Part shown: positions 45,764-54,065 of the stretch, in pieces
Numbering within the stretch: the stretch's first letter is position 1
Layout: every line of letters starts with the position of its first letter
From: Blastococcus sp. LR1
Lineage (GTDB): Bacteria > Actinomycetota > Actinomycetes > Mycobacteriales > Geodermatophilaceae
Direction of reading: 5' to 3'
NCBI RefSeq assembly: GCF_020166105.1
Contig: NZ_JAIUJY010000002.1
Span: 1 to 64,000 of the forward strand
DNA length: 64,000 nt
Position numbers and translations under genes: made by a program
Notes under the pieces: generated by a model
What the model saw: the letters and a program-made list of their open reading frames with translations, nothing else
Databases searched by the model: none
What the model was told of the DNA's origin: nothing

Positions 45764-47065
45764 TCAGTTCCAGGGCGGCGCCCACGGGGCGACGGCCCAG
45801 GTGCCGCCGTCGGCGATGTCGAAGGGGGCCGGTGAGCCGTCGGCCACCTGCACCGGGACCGCCTGGGCGGCCGCGGTCAAGGCGACGGTCATCGACTGCG
45901 GCGTCTCCTGGTCGGCCCAGCCGCCGTAGCTCCGCCAGGTGAGCAGGGCGTACGCCGCTCCCCCGGGCGCGAGGCCCACCCGTCGGACGGGCGCCGGGTC
46001 GCCCGACGGCGTCCGACCGGGCTCGACGGTCAGGGTGAGGGGGCGACCGCCCTGCACCAGCGCGACGACCGGCTGCCCCTCCACCCAGCACGGGACGGCG
46101 CCGACGTTGCGCGCGACGATGCTCGTCGCCCGGGCTCCCATCGCCCCGTCGATCCCGGTCACGGTGAAGCTCAGGTCGCCGCTCCCGCAGGGGTCGTCGG
46201 CCGCGACCGGGGCGGGCTCGGGCGCAGCGGTCGGGGCCGGGGGCGGCGGCGCGGGCACGGGCACGGGCGGTTCGAGCGACGGCGGTGCGGGGATCGGCCG
46301 GGACGCCGCCGGAGGGACCGGGTCCCGGTCCTGGTCGGCCACCAGCGCGACCACCCCCAGGGGCCCCACCGCCAGTGCCGCGCAGACGGCCGCCCCACGC
46401 CGGAGCCGGCCGCGCGGGTCGACCGGCCAGGGATCGGAGGCGAGGCGGACCAGGAGCACCCCGAGAGCCACGGTGATCCCGTCGGTCAGCAGCAGGGCCC
46501 AGAAGCCCAGCGGCGCACCGTCGAGGAGGAGGACCCCGAGCGTCGCGCCGATGCCGAGCGCGCTGACGATCAGCCCTCCCACCGCCGTGCCGCGGGGGGA
46601 GGCGTCCGCACGCCCGAGGCGTCGGTCGAGCGCAGCCAGCGCCGCGGCCTGCCCGAGCCAGGCGCCGGCGGCGAGCGCCGGCAGGCCGTGGGCACCACCC
46701 GTGAACAGGAGCAGCAGCGCCGGGTAGCTCCCCACGACCATCAGCGGCACGCTCGTCACGCCGGCGGCGACGGCGTGCACGACGGGGTGCTGCGCGAGAC
46801 GCGAGCCCTCCCTCGCCCGATGGGGCAGCGCGACGACCACGAGGACCACCCCGACCAGGACCAGCACGCCGCCCGCGCCGGCCTGCCACCAGAGTCCGCG
46901 CAGAGCCGCGTCGAGGTCCGCGGGACAGCCTCCGGAGGAGCGCACGCAGGGCGGCTCGGAGTCCAGGAACGGGATGTAGGACGACGCCCGCACGGCGGCC
47001 GCGACCATGACGCCCAGCCCGAGCAGGGTTCCCGCGACGGCCACCAGCCGCAGCCTGTCGCGCAT
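45764..47065 (-). CDS. Membrane protein with exported DUF4232-like domain
   Basis: 433 residues from ATG 47065 (GGAGGAGGG upstream). The N-terminal half has about six membrane helices with one exported loop rich in cysteine (SEPPCVRSSGGCPADL). A proline-rich stalk of about 50 residues (PVPVPAPPPPAPTAAPEP) leads to a DUF4232-type beta domain, residues about 305-433: CGSGDLSFTVTGIDGAMGAR, GAVPCWVEGQPVVALVQGG, ending in WAVAPWAPPWN. DUF4232 domains occur in exported actinobacterial proteins of unknown role. Confidence 0.75.
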   Translation of the reverse strand: MRDRLRLVAVAGTLLGLGVMVAAAVRASSYIPFLDSEPPCVRSSGGCPADLDAALRGLWWQAGAGGVLVLVGVVLVVVALPHRAREGSRLAQHPVVHAVAAGVTSVPLMVVGSYPALLLLFTGGAHGLPALAAGAWLGQAAALAALDRRLGRADASPRGTAVGGLIVSALGIGATLGVLLLDGAPLGFWALLLTDGITVALGVLLVRLASDPWPVDPRGRLRRGAAVCAALAVGPLGVVALVADQDRDPVPPAASRPIPAPPSLEPPVPVPAPPPPAPTAAPEPAPVAADDPCGSGDLSFTVTGIDGAMGARATSIVARNVGAVPCWVEGQPVVALVQGGRPLTLTVEPGRTPSGDPAPVRRVGLAPGGAAYALLTWRSYGGWADQETPQSMTVALTAAAQAVPVQVADGSPAPFDIADGGTWAVAPWAPPWN

Positions 47066-47215
47066 GCACCCTCCTCCGGACCGGCCCCGGTCCGCATGAT
47101 CCCGCGCAGCCGCCGTCCGCACCGCGATGACGCGCTCGTGCGCGCCCGGGCCGCGCATCTCCGACGCCCGTGCGCGACCGGACGCGAGCCGCCGTCGGCA
47201 CCCGGGGACGACGAA

Positions 47216-47240
47216 GGCCCGGACGCCATGCGTCCGGGCC
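47216..47240 (-). terminator. Terminator after the YceI gene
   Basis: 10-bp perfect inverted repeat (47216-47225 and 47231-47240) with a CCATG loop, just beyond the YceI stop. Confidence 0.75.
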
Positions 47241-47255
47241 CTCGTGCGGAGCGGA

Positions 47256-47819
47256 TCAGGCAGCGCGGAGAACGGCCTCGATCTCGAGCTCGACGGCGAT
47301 CTTGTCGGCGACGACGACGCCGCCACCGTCCATGGGCATCTGGATGTCGACGCCGAACTCCGAGCGCGAGATCTCGGTGCGGGCGGAGAAGCCGGCGCGC
47401 GTGCCGCCGTAGGCGTCCGGGCCGAAGCCGTTGAGCTCCAGGGCCAGGGTGACCGGCTTCGTGTTGCCCTTGATGGTCAGCTCGCCGTCGACCAGCCAGT
47501 CGGCACCCTGGGTGCGCACGGCGGTCGAGCGGAAGGTCATCTGGGGGTGGTTCTCGGAGTCGAAGAAGTCAGCGGAGCGGATGTGCGCGTCACGCTGCTC
47601 CTGACGGGTGTCGATCGAGCCCAGGTCGACCGTGGCGTTGACGGTGGAGTCGGCCGGGTTCTCGGCCGTGACGATCTCGCCGGCGAACTCGCGGAAGTAG
47701 CCGCGGACCTTGCTGACCATCATGTGGCGGACGGAGAAGCCGACGGTCGAGTGGCTGGCGTCGATGTCCCAGGTGCCGGCGATGTAGCCGGGGATCTGGA
47801 CGGAGGTGCTGCTGGTCAT
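47256..47819 (-). CDS. YceI-family lipid-binding protein
   Basis: 187 residues from ATG 47819 (GGGAG upstream). The YceI lipocalin-like barrel: YIAGTWDIDASHSTVGFSVR, HMMVSKVRGYFREFAGEIVT, SADFFDSENHPQMTFRSTAV, ELTIKGNTKPVTLALELNGF. No signal peptide is visible, so this one is cytoplasmic. Family members bind polyprenoids or similar lipids. It is divergent from a MarR regulator that probably controls it. Confidence 0.92.
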   Translation of the reverse strand: MTSSTSVQIPGYIAGTWDIDASHSTVGFSVRHMMVSKVRGYFREFAGEIVTAENPADSTVNATVDLGSIDTRQEQRDAHIRSADFFDSENHPQMTFRSTAVRTQGADWLVDGELTIKGNTKPVTLALELNGFGPDAYGGTRAGFSARTEISRSEFGVDIQMPMDGGGVVVADKIAVELEIEAVLRAA

Positions 47820-47862
47820 GGTGTCTCCCTGGTTGAGCGGTCGTGCTGTCGTCGGGTGAAGC

Positions 47863-47882
47863 ATAGTTGAGCGTTGAACTAT
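47863..47882. promoter_or_regulatory. MarR operator candidate between yceI and marR
   Basis: ATAGTTGAGCGTTGAACTAT: six-base arms ATAGTT and AACTAT around eight bases, placed in the 80-base divergent promoter. This AT-rich palindrome is unusual for the surrounding DNA and is the natural MarR site. Confidence 0.6.
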
Positions 47883-47902
47883 TCCGCTAGTACTCTAGGG
47901 GC

Positions 47903-48403
47903 ATGACGTCGTCCGTGTCGCCACAGCCCCTCCCCGCGGGTGAGCCCCGCTGGCTCGACGCCGAGGAGCAGAAGGCCTGGCGGGCATGGCTCTACAGCGC
48001 CCAGTTGCTGCAGGACCGGCTCGACCGCGACCTCACCCAGCGCACCGGCATCTCGCACGCGTACTACGAGATCCTGGTGGCGCTGTCGGAGACGCCCGAG
48101 CGGATGATGCGCATGAGCGAGCTGGCCGACCGGTGCCTCTCCTCGCGCAGCCGGCTCTCCCACGCCGTCTCGCGACTGGAGGAGCGCGGCTGGGTTCGCC
48201 GCCAGGTCTGCGCCGAGGACGGTCGCGGGCAGCTCGCCGTCCTCACCGAGGAAGGGTTCGCAGCTCTCGAGGGGGCCGCGCCCGTGCACGTCGAGGGCGT
48301 GCGCCGGGAACTGTTCGACCAGCTCTCCCCCGAGCAGATCGAGAACATGCGCGACTTCGGGGAGACGCTGCTGCGCCACCTGGATCCGAATTCTCTTCGC
48401 TGA
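47903..48403 (+). CDS. MarR-family regulator
   Basis: 166 residues. Winged helix: SHAYYEILVALSETPERMMR, MSELADRCLSSRSRLSHAVS, RLEERGWVRRQVCAEDGRGQ, LAVLTEEGFAALEG. The N-terminal and C-terminal helices form the dimer interface. Divergent from the YceI gene, with a palindrome between. The single Cys in RRQVCAEDGR lies in the wing; its role is unknown. Confidence 0.92.
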   Translation: MTSSVSPQPLPAGEPRWLDAEEQKAWRAWLYSAQLLQDRLDRDLTQRTGISHAYYEILVALSETPERMMRMSELADRCLSSRSRLSHAVSRLEERGWVRRQVCAEDGRGQLAVLTEEGFAALEGAAPVHVEGVRRELFDQLSPEQIENMRDFGETLLRHLDPNSLR

Positions 48404-48487
48404 CCCTGAGCGTCGTGTGTTCCGCGTCGCGGGGGCCGGAGGCCTCCCGACACGGAACACGGATGGGCTCCGGGCAATCGGGGGACG

Positions 48488-50608
48488 TCACCTGGCCGCG
48501 GTGCGGCGCGGAGCGTCGCGGAAGTACTTGTCCGGGGTGATGGGCAGGTCGCGGACGCGCAGGCCGGTGGCGTGCCAGTAGGCGTTCGCGACCGCCGCGG
48601 CCGCACCGGTGATGCCGATCTCGCCGATGCCCTTGATCCCCAGCTCGTTGACCCAGGGGTCGTGCTCCTCGACCCAGTGGATGTCGATCTCGCCGATGTC
48701 GGCGTTGGTCGCCACGTGGTACTCGGCCAGGTCGTGGTTCACGTAGTGGCCGAAGCGCTCGTCGGCGATCGACTCCTCGTGCAGCGCCATGGACACACCC
48801 ATGCTGAAGCCGCCGAGGAACTGCGACCTCGCGGTGCGGGCGTTCACGATGGCGCCCGCCGCGTAGACGCTGGACGCCCTCGGCAGCCGCACCTCGCCGG
48901 TGTCGCGGTCCACCCGCACCTCGACGAAGTGCGCGCCGAACGCGTGCATCGAGTAGTCCTCCGCGTGCGGTGAGGGCCCGGGCACCTCGCCCTTCACCAC
49001 GACGCCGTCGGCCGGCAGCTGCCCGCCGTACCGCTCGTCGAGCTGCCGACGCACGTCCCGGGCGGTGAGCACGATCGCCGAGCCCCACGACGCCAGGCCG
49101 GTGGAGCCACCCGCGCCGCCGGCGAACGGCAGGTCGCTGTCGCCGATCTTCAGCTCGATCGCGGCGAGCTCCACGCCCAGGGCGTCCGCCGCGATCTGGG
49201 TCAGCGCCGTCCACGCGCCGGTGCCGATGTCGGAGCCGTCGATCTCGACGGTCCACCGGCCGTCACCGTGCCCGGTGATCCGGCACTCCGCCTTGCGGCG
49301 CCGGGCCGGGTAGGTCGCGGCGGCGACGCCGGTGCCGATCAGCCACCGGCCGTCCTCGCGCACGCCGGGTCGCAGGTCGCGGCCGGCCCAGCCGAAGCGC
49401 TCCGCGCCGGTGCGCAGGCAGGCGACCAGGTTCCGGCTGGACCAGGGGACGTCGCGCTCCGGATCGCGCTCGGGCTCGTTGCGGATCCGCAGCTCCACCG
49501 GGTCGATCCCCAGCTCGTGCGCCAGCTCGTCCATCGCGGACTCGAGCGCGAACATGCCGGGGGTCTCCCCCGGCGCCCGCATGATCGTCGGCGGCGGGAC
49601 GTCGAGGCGGGCCAGCCGGTGGGTGGTCCGCCGGTGGGGCGCGGCGTAGAGCACCCGGGTCGGTGTCGCGGTCTGCTCGGCGAACTCGTTGATCCGCGAG
49701 GTGTGCTCGACGACCTCGTGGCTGATCGCGGTCAGCCGCCCCTCGGCGTCGGCGCCGAGCCGGATCCGCTGGATCGTGGGCGTCCGGTGCCCGACGAGGC
49801 AGAACATCTGCTGCCGGGTGAGCTCGAAGACGACGGTGCGCCCGACCACCTTCGCGGCCATCGCGGCGAGGATCTGGTTGGGGTGGGTGAAGGCCTTCGA
49901 TCCGAATGCCCCGCCGACATACGGGGAGATCACCCGCACCTGGCCGCGCTCCAGACCGAACGCCGTCATCAGGTCGTTGACGATGGTGTGCGGGCCCTGG
50001 TTGGCGTCCCACATCGTCAGCCGGTCGGAGTCCCAGCGGGCCATCGAGGTGTGCATCTCGATGGGGTTGTTGTGCTGGGTCGGCGTCTCGTACGTGGCGT
50101 CGACGGTCACCGCGGCCGCGGCCAGCGCGCCGTCGACGTCACCGATCACCGAGTCGGTCTCGAAGCCGGCCATCAGCTGGTCCGGGGCGTAGAGGTCGGG
50201 GCGGTCGGCGCTCAGCACGACGTCCGGTTCATGTGCGGAGTACTCGACGGCGACTGCTCCGACGGCGGCCTTGGCGATCTCCGAGCTCTCCGCGACGACG
50301 GCGGCCACGATCTGGCCCTGGTAGTGGACGTCGAGGGACTGCAGCACCGGCAGATCGGAGGTCAGGCCCTCCCCCAGCCGCGGCGCGTTCGCCGGCGTGA
50401 GCACGGCCAGCACTCCGGGCATCGCCTCGGCCGCCGTCGGGTCCAGCCGGGTGATGCGGCCGCGGTTGACGGTGCTCTGCACGACCGCGACGTGGCAGAT
50501 CGGCTCGCCCGGGTCCTGCTCGTAGGCGTACGGCGCGGTGCCGCGGACCTTGGCCGGGCCGTCGATCCGCTCGACGCCCGCGCCGAGAATGCGGTCCACC
50601 GTGGTCAT
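48488..50608 (-). CDS. Molybdenum hydroxylase large subunit (xanthine dehydrogenase family)
   Basis: 706 residues from ATG 50608 (GGAGG upstream), overlapping the FAD-subunit stop. Molybdopterin-cytosine-dinucleotide-binding motifs: VGGAFGSKAFTHPNQIL, TIMRAPGETPGMFALESAMD, GGAGGSTGLASWGSAI. Catalytic Glu in GIKGIGEIGITGAAAAVANA. It oxidises aldehydes or purines. With the small FeS and FAD subunits it forms a PaoABC-like heterotrimer. No Moco maturation gene is in the window. Confidence 0.93.
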   Translation of the reverse strand: MTTVDRILGAGVERIDGPAKVRGTAPYAYEQDPGEPICHVAVVQSTVNRGRITRLDPTAAEAMPGVLAVLTPANAPRLGEGLTSDLPVLQSLDVHYQGQIVAAVVAESSEIAKAAVGAVAVEYSAHEPDVVLSADRPDLYAPDQLMAGFETDSVIGDVDGALAAAAVTVDATYETPTQHNNPIEMHTSMARWDSDRLTMWDANQGPHTIVNDLMTAFGLERGQVRVISPYVGGAFGSKAFTHPNQILAAMAAKVVGRTVVFELTRQQMFCLVGHRTPTIQRIRLGADAEGRLTAISHEVVEHTSRINEFAEQTATPTRVLYAAPHRRTTHRLARLDVPPPTIMRAPGETPGMFALESAMDELAHELGIDPVELRIRNEPERDPERDVPWSSRNLVACLRTGAERFGWAGRDLRPGVREDGRWLIGTGVAAATYPARRRKAECRITGHGDGRWTVEIDGSDIGTGAWTALTQIAADALGVELAAIELKIGDSDLPFAGGAGGSTGLASWGSAIVLTARDVRRQLDERYGGQLPADGVVVKGEVPGPSPHAEDYSMHAFGAHFVEVRVDRDTGEVRLPRASSVYAAGAIVNARTARSQFLGGFSMGVSMALHEESIADERFGHYVNHDLAEYHVATNADIGEIDIHWVEEHDPWVNELGIKGIGEIGITGAAAAVANAYWHATGLRVRDLPITPDKYFRDAPRRTAAR

Positions 50609-51600
50609 CGGGAGCCCTCCGTCAGCTGCAGCAGGGTGCGGACCACGAGGTTGCGGGCCAGCGGCACCTTGAACCCGTTGTCCCGCAGCGGGGTGGCGGC
50701 GGCCAGCTCGGCCTCGGCGGCCGCGGCGAACGACTCCTCGGTGGCCGGCCGCCCGCGCAGGGCCTCCTCGGCCGCCGTGGCGCGCCACGGCTTGTGCGCC
50801 ACTCCCCCGAGCGCCAGGCGCACGTCGGCGACCATGCCGTCGGTGACCTGGACGGCGGCGGCGATGCTGACCAGCGCGAAGGCGAAGGAGGCCCGGTCGC
50901 GCACCTTGCGGTAGCGCGACGGCATGCCGAGGGCCGGCAGGTCGATGGCGGTGATCAGCTCGCCGTGCCGCAGCGTCGTGTCGCGCGAGGCGTCGTCGCC
51001 GGGCAGCCGGTGCAGCTCGACGATCGGCACCTCCCGCTCGCCGTCGGGGCCGAGCACCCGGACGACGGCGTCCAGCGCGGTGAGCGCCACCGCCATGTCC
51101 GACGGATGCGTGGCGACGCAGGTGCCGGGGCCCTCGAGGGTCTGGCCGAGGATCGCGTGGTTGCGGTGCACGCCTTCCAGCGCGCCGCAGCCGCTGCCGG
51201 GGCTGCGCTTGTTGCACGGCCTGGTGACGTCGGTGAAGTAGCCGCACCGGGTGCGCTGGAGCAGGTTGCCGCCGGTGGTCGCGCGGTTGCGCAGCTGCCC
51301 GGAGGCACCGGCGAGCAGCGCCTGGCTGAGCACCGGGAACCGCTCCCGCACCCGGCGGTCGGCGGCGAGGTCGGCGTTCGGCACGGCGGCGCCGATCCGC
51401 AGCCCGCCGTCGGGCAGGTCGGTGACCTCGGCCGACGTCAGGCGGCGGACGTCGACGAGCAGGTCGGGGGTGGCGACGCCGAGCTTCATCAGGTCGACCA
51501 GGTTGGTGCCGCCGCCGAGGAACGCGCCCTCGGGCTCGGCGGCCAGCAGCGCGACGGCGGAGGCGGCGTCGGTCGCCCGCTCGTACCGGAACTCCCTCAT
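50605..51600 (-). CDS. FAD-binding subunit of the molybdenum hydroxylase with [4Fe-4S] loop
   Basis: 331 residues; ATG 51600 overlaps the FeS-subunit stop. FAD site: FLGGGTNLVDLMKLGVATPD and SGQLRNRATTGGNLLQRTRC. An inserted loop has three cysteines (RTRCGYFTDVTRPC, SGCGAL) and a fourth in GPGTCVATHPSD, the [4Fe-4S] loop known from PaoB and 4-hydroxybenzoyl-CoA reductase but absent in plain xanthine dehydrogenases. The subunit carries electrons between the FeS and an outside acceptor. Confidence 0.92.
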   Translation of the reverse strand: MREFRYERATDAASAVALLAAEPEGAFLGGGTNLVDLMKLGVATPDLLVDVRRLTSAEVTDLPDGGLRIGAAVPNADLAADRRVRERFPVLSQALLAGASGQLRNRATTGGNLLQRTRCGYFTDVTRPCNKRSPGSGCGALEGVHRNHAILGQTLEGPGTCVATHPSDMAVALTALDAVVRVLGPDGEREVPIVELHRLPGDDASRDTTLRHGELITAIDLPALGMPSRYRKVRDRASFAFALVSIAAAVQVTDGMVADVRLALGGVAHKPWRATAAEEALRGRPATEESFAAAAEAELAAATPLRDNGFKVPLARNLVVRTLLQLTEGSR

Positions 51601-52118
51601 CGCCGCACGCCCTCGGCCTCGGCCACGGCGGCGACCGCCGGGACGATGTGCGCGTAGGCGGCGCAGCGGCACAGGTTGCCGCTCATCCGGTCGCGGATCT
51701 CGTCGTCGGTGAGGTCGACGTCCTCCGCGGTCAGGTCGTCGGTCACGGTGCTCGGCCAGCCGGCCTTCGCCTCGGCCAGCACCCCGGCGGCTGAGCAGAC
51801 CTGGCCCGGGGTGCAGTAGCCGCACTGGAACGCGTCGTTGTCCAGGAACGCGCGGTGCAGCGGGTGCTCCCCCTCGGCCGCCAGTCCGTCGGAGGTGGTC
51901 ACCTCGGCGTCGTCGACGGTCACCGCGAGCACCAGGCAGCTGTTCACCCGGCGGCCGTCGACCAGCACCGTGCAGGCGCCGCACTGCCCGTGGTCGCAGC
52001 CCTTCTTCGGGCTGGTGATGCGCAGCCGCTCGCGCAGCGCGTCGAGCAGGGTCGTGCGGGTGTCGACGACGAGCGGATGCCGCTCGCCGTCGACCAGCAG
52101 CGTGATCTCGGTGTCCAC
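51597..52118 (-). CDS. [2Fe-2S] subunit of the molybdenum hydroxylase
   Basis: 173 residues, GTG 52118. N-terminal plant-ferredoxin-like cluster: GCDHGQCGACTVLVDGRRVN with a later Cys (SCLVLAV), and C-terminal helical cluster: QCGYCTPGQVC and GNLCRCAAYAHI. Eight cysteines hold the two [2Fe-2S] clusters. No Tat signal, so the complex is cytoplasmic. Confidence 0.93.
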   Translation of the reverse strand: MDTEITLLVDGERHPLVVDTRTTLLDALRERLRITSPKKGCDHGQCGACTVLVDGRRVNSCLVLAVTVDDAEVTTSDGLAAEGEHPLHRAFLDNDAFQCGYCTPGQVCSAAGVLAEAKAGWPSTVTDDLTAEDVDLTDDEIRDRMSGNLCRCAAYAHIVPAVAAVAEAEGVRR

Positions 52119-52173
52119 GCCGCGCCCTTGCCCGCCGAACCCGTGTGGACAAACGGTGCAGCGACCAACCGTC

Positions 52174-53076
52174 TCAGCCCGGCGTCACGTCCTCCGGCGG
52201 CGCGGGCCAGCGCGGCACGCCGGCCACCTCGCCCTCGCCGACCTTCGCGGGGAAGCGCGCGGGGCGCTTCTCCAGGAAAGCGGCGACGCCCTCGGCCGAG
52301 TCCGGGCCCTCGCCCAGCTCGACGAGCGCACGCGACTCCACGCGGTGGGCGTCCCACGGCGAGGCCGCGCCGAGCATCGACCACAGCATCTGCCGGGCCG
52401 CGGCGACCGCCACCCCGCTGGTGTTGGCCACGATCTCCTGCGCCAACTCGTAGGCGGTGGGCAGCAGGTCCTCGTCGGAGACGATCCGGGAGACCAGCCC
52501 GCCGCGCAGCGCCTCGTCGGCGTCGAAGACCCGGCCGGTGGCGACCCACTCCATCGCCTGGCTGATCCCGACCACCCGCGGCAGGAACCACGACGACGCC
52601 GCCTCGGGCACGATGCCGACCCGGCCGAAGACGAAGCCGAACCGGGCCGACTCCGCGGCGATCCGGATGTCCATGGCCAGGGGCAGCGTCGCGCCGATGC
52701 CGACCGCCGGGCCGTTGATCGCGGCGATCACCGGCTTGCGCAGGGCGGCGAACGGCAGCGAGGCGACCCCGCCGGCGTCCCGCGGGAAACCGCCGATCTG
52801 CTCGCTCAACGGGCCGGGCGGGCGCTCGCGGGAGCGCCGGTCGGAGAAGGTCTCCGGGCCGGCGCCCAGATCGGCCCCCGCGCAGAACGCGCGGCCCGCA
52901 CCGGTCACCACCACCACCCGCACGGCGTCGTCGGCGTCGGCGGCCGCCGCCACCTGGGCCAGCTCGGCGGCCATGGTCATGGTGAAGGCGTTCAGCCGCT
53001 CCGGCCGGTGCAGCGTCACGGTCGCGACGCCGTCGGCCACCTCGTAGCGCAGCTCGGTCAGCTCGCCCACGCTCAT
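52174..53076 (-). CDS. Enoyl-CoA hydratase/isomerase family protein
   Basis: 300 residues from ATG 53076. Crotonase fold: VATVTLHRPERLNAFTMTMA, GAGRAFCAGADLGAGPE (oxyanion hole), KPVIAAINGPAVGIGATLPL, GFVFGRVGIVPEAASSWFLP (catalytic Glu). The sequence IVPEAASSW is typical of hydratase or isomerase members acting on branched or long acyl-CoAs. Translationally coupled to the acyl-CoA dehydrogenase upstream. Confidence 0.92.
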   Translation of the reverse strand: MSVGELTELRYEVADGVATVTLHRPERLNAFTMTMAAELAQVAAAADADDAVRVVVVTGAGRAFCAGADLGAGPETFSDRRSRERPPGPLSEQIGGFPRDAGGVASLPFAALRKPVIAAINGPAVGIGATLPLAMDIRIAAESARFGFVFGRVGIVPEAASSWFLPRVVGISQAMEWVATGRVFDADEALRGGLVSRIVSDEDLLPTAYELAQEIVANTSGVAVAAARQMLWSMLGAASPWDAHRVESRALVELGEGPDSAEGVAAFLEKRPARFPAKVGEGEVAGVPRWPAPPEDVTPG

Positions 53077-54065
53077 GCGCCCAGCGCCCCGGAGACGGCG
53101 AGCCGCGCGACGGCGTCGAGGTGCTCGGCCTCGTCGCCCAGGAGCAGCCGGTCGACCTTGGCCCGCCGCCAGAACAGGTGCGCGTCGTGCTCCCAGGTGA
53201 ACCCGATGCCGCCGTGCACCTGGATCAGCGTGGACGCCGCCCGCTCGAACGTCGTCGCCGCGCAGGCCTTCGCCGCCGACGCCGCCAGGGGCAGCTCCGC
53301 GGGGTTGCAGTCGGCCGCCCACGCGGCCCACCACACCAGCGAGCGCAGCTGCTCCACCCCCACCCAGGCGTCGACCAGCAGATGCTTGATCGCCTGGTAG
53401 GAGCCGATCCGCCGGCCGAACGCCTCGCGCTCCTGCGCGTAGGCGACGCCGAGCTGCACGCACCGGTCCGCGCCGCCGAGGTCCTCGGCGGCCATGACCA
53501 CGGCTCCGACCTGCCGGGCGCGGGCCCACAGCTCGCCGGCGTCCTCGGCCAGCACCCGGCGGGAGGTGAGCCGGACCGAGGCCAGTCCCCGGGTGGCGTC
53601 CAGCGGGCGGCCGGGCACGACCTCGCCCTCGCCGACGACGAGCGCGCCGCCGTCGAGCCCCAGGAAGAGCGTCGCGTCGGCCGCGTCCACCGACGGCGCG
53701 GAGCCCTCCACCGACCCGTCGAGGACGGCGAACGCCGTCGACCCGTCGGCGAGCTGGGCCGCCAGATCGGGTGCGTCGGCGAGCAGCACCGCCGCCCGCG
53801 CCGCGGTCACCAGCGAGGGCCCGGCGAGCACAGCACCGCCCTGCTCGGCGACGACTGCGAGGTCGAGCAGCGGTCGTCCCGAGCCTCCGGCGGACTCCGG
53901 CACCGTGATGCCGAGGAAGCCGATGTCGGCCAGCGACTTGCGGCCGGGCTCGAGCGCGCCGCCCTCCAGCCCGGCGCGGGCGGCGGCCGGTGAGGCGCTG
54001 CCGCGGAAGAAGTCCCGGGCGCCGGCGGCGAAGGCGTGCTGGTCGTCGTCGAGGTCGAAGTTCAT
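53073..54065 (-). CDS. Acyl-CoA dehydrogenase, short form
   Basis: 330 residues from ATG 54065, coupled to both neighbours by four-base overlaps. N-terminal helical domain (DDDQHAFAAGARDFF), a middle domain with weak beta strands, and C-terminal QAIKHLLVDAWVGVEQLRSL and QVHGGIGFTWEHDAHLFWRR. The middle substrate loop is shorter than in the paired longer enzyme, as in FadE-type alpha/beta pairs of actinobacteria that form heterotetramers. The usual C-terminal catalytic base cannot be identified with confidence. Confidence 0.88.
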   Translation of the reverse strand: MNFDLDDDQHAFAAGARDFFRGSASPAAARAGLEGGALEPGRKSLADIGFLGITVPESAGGSGRPLLDLAVVAEQGGAVLAGPSLVTAARAAVLLADAPDLAAQLADGSTAFAVLDGSVEGSAPSVDAADATLFLGLDGGALVVGEGEVVPGRPLDATRGLASVRLTSRRVLAEDAGELWARARQVGAVVMAAEDLGGADRCVQLGVAYAQEREAFGRRIGSYQAIKHLLVDAWVGVEQLRSLVWWAAWAADCNPAELPLAASAAKACAATTFERAASTLIQVHGGIGFTWEHDAHLFWRRAKVDRLLLGDEAEHLDAVARLAVSGALGA

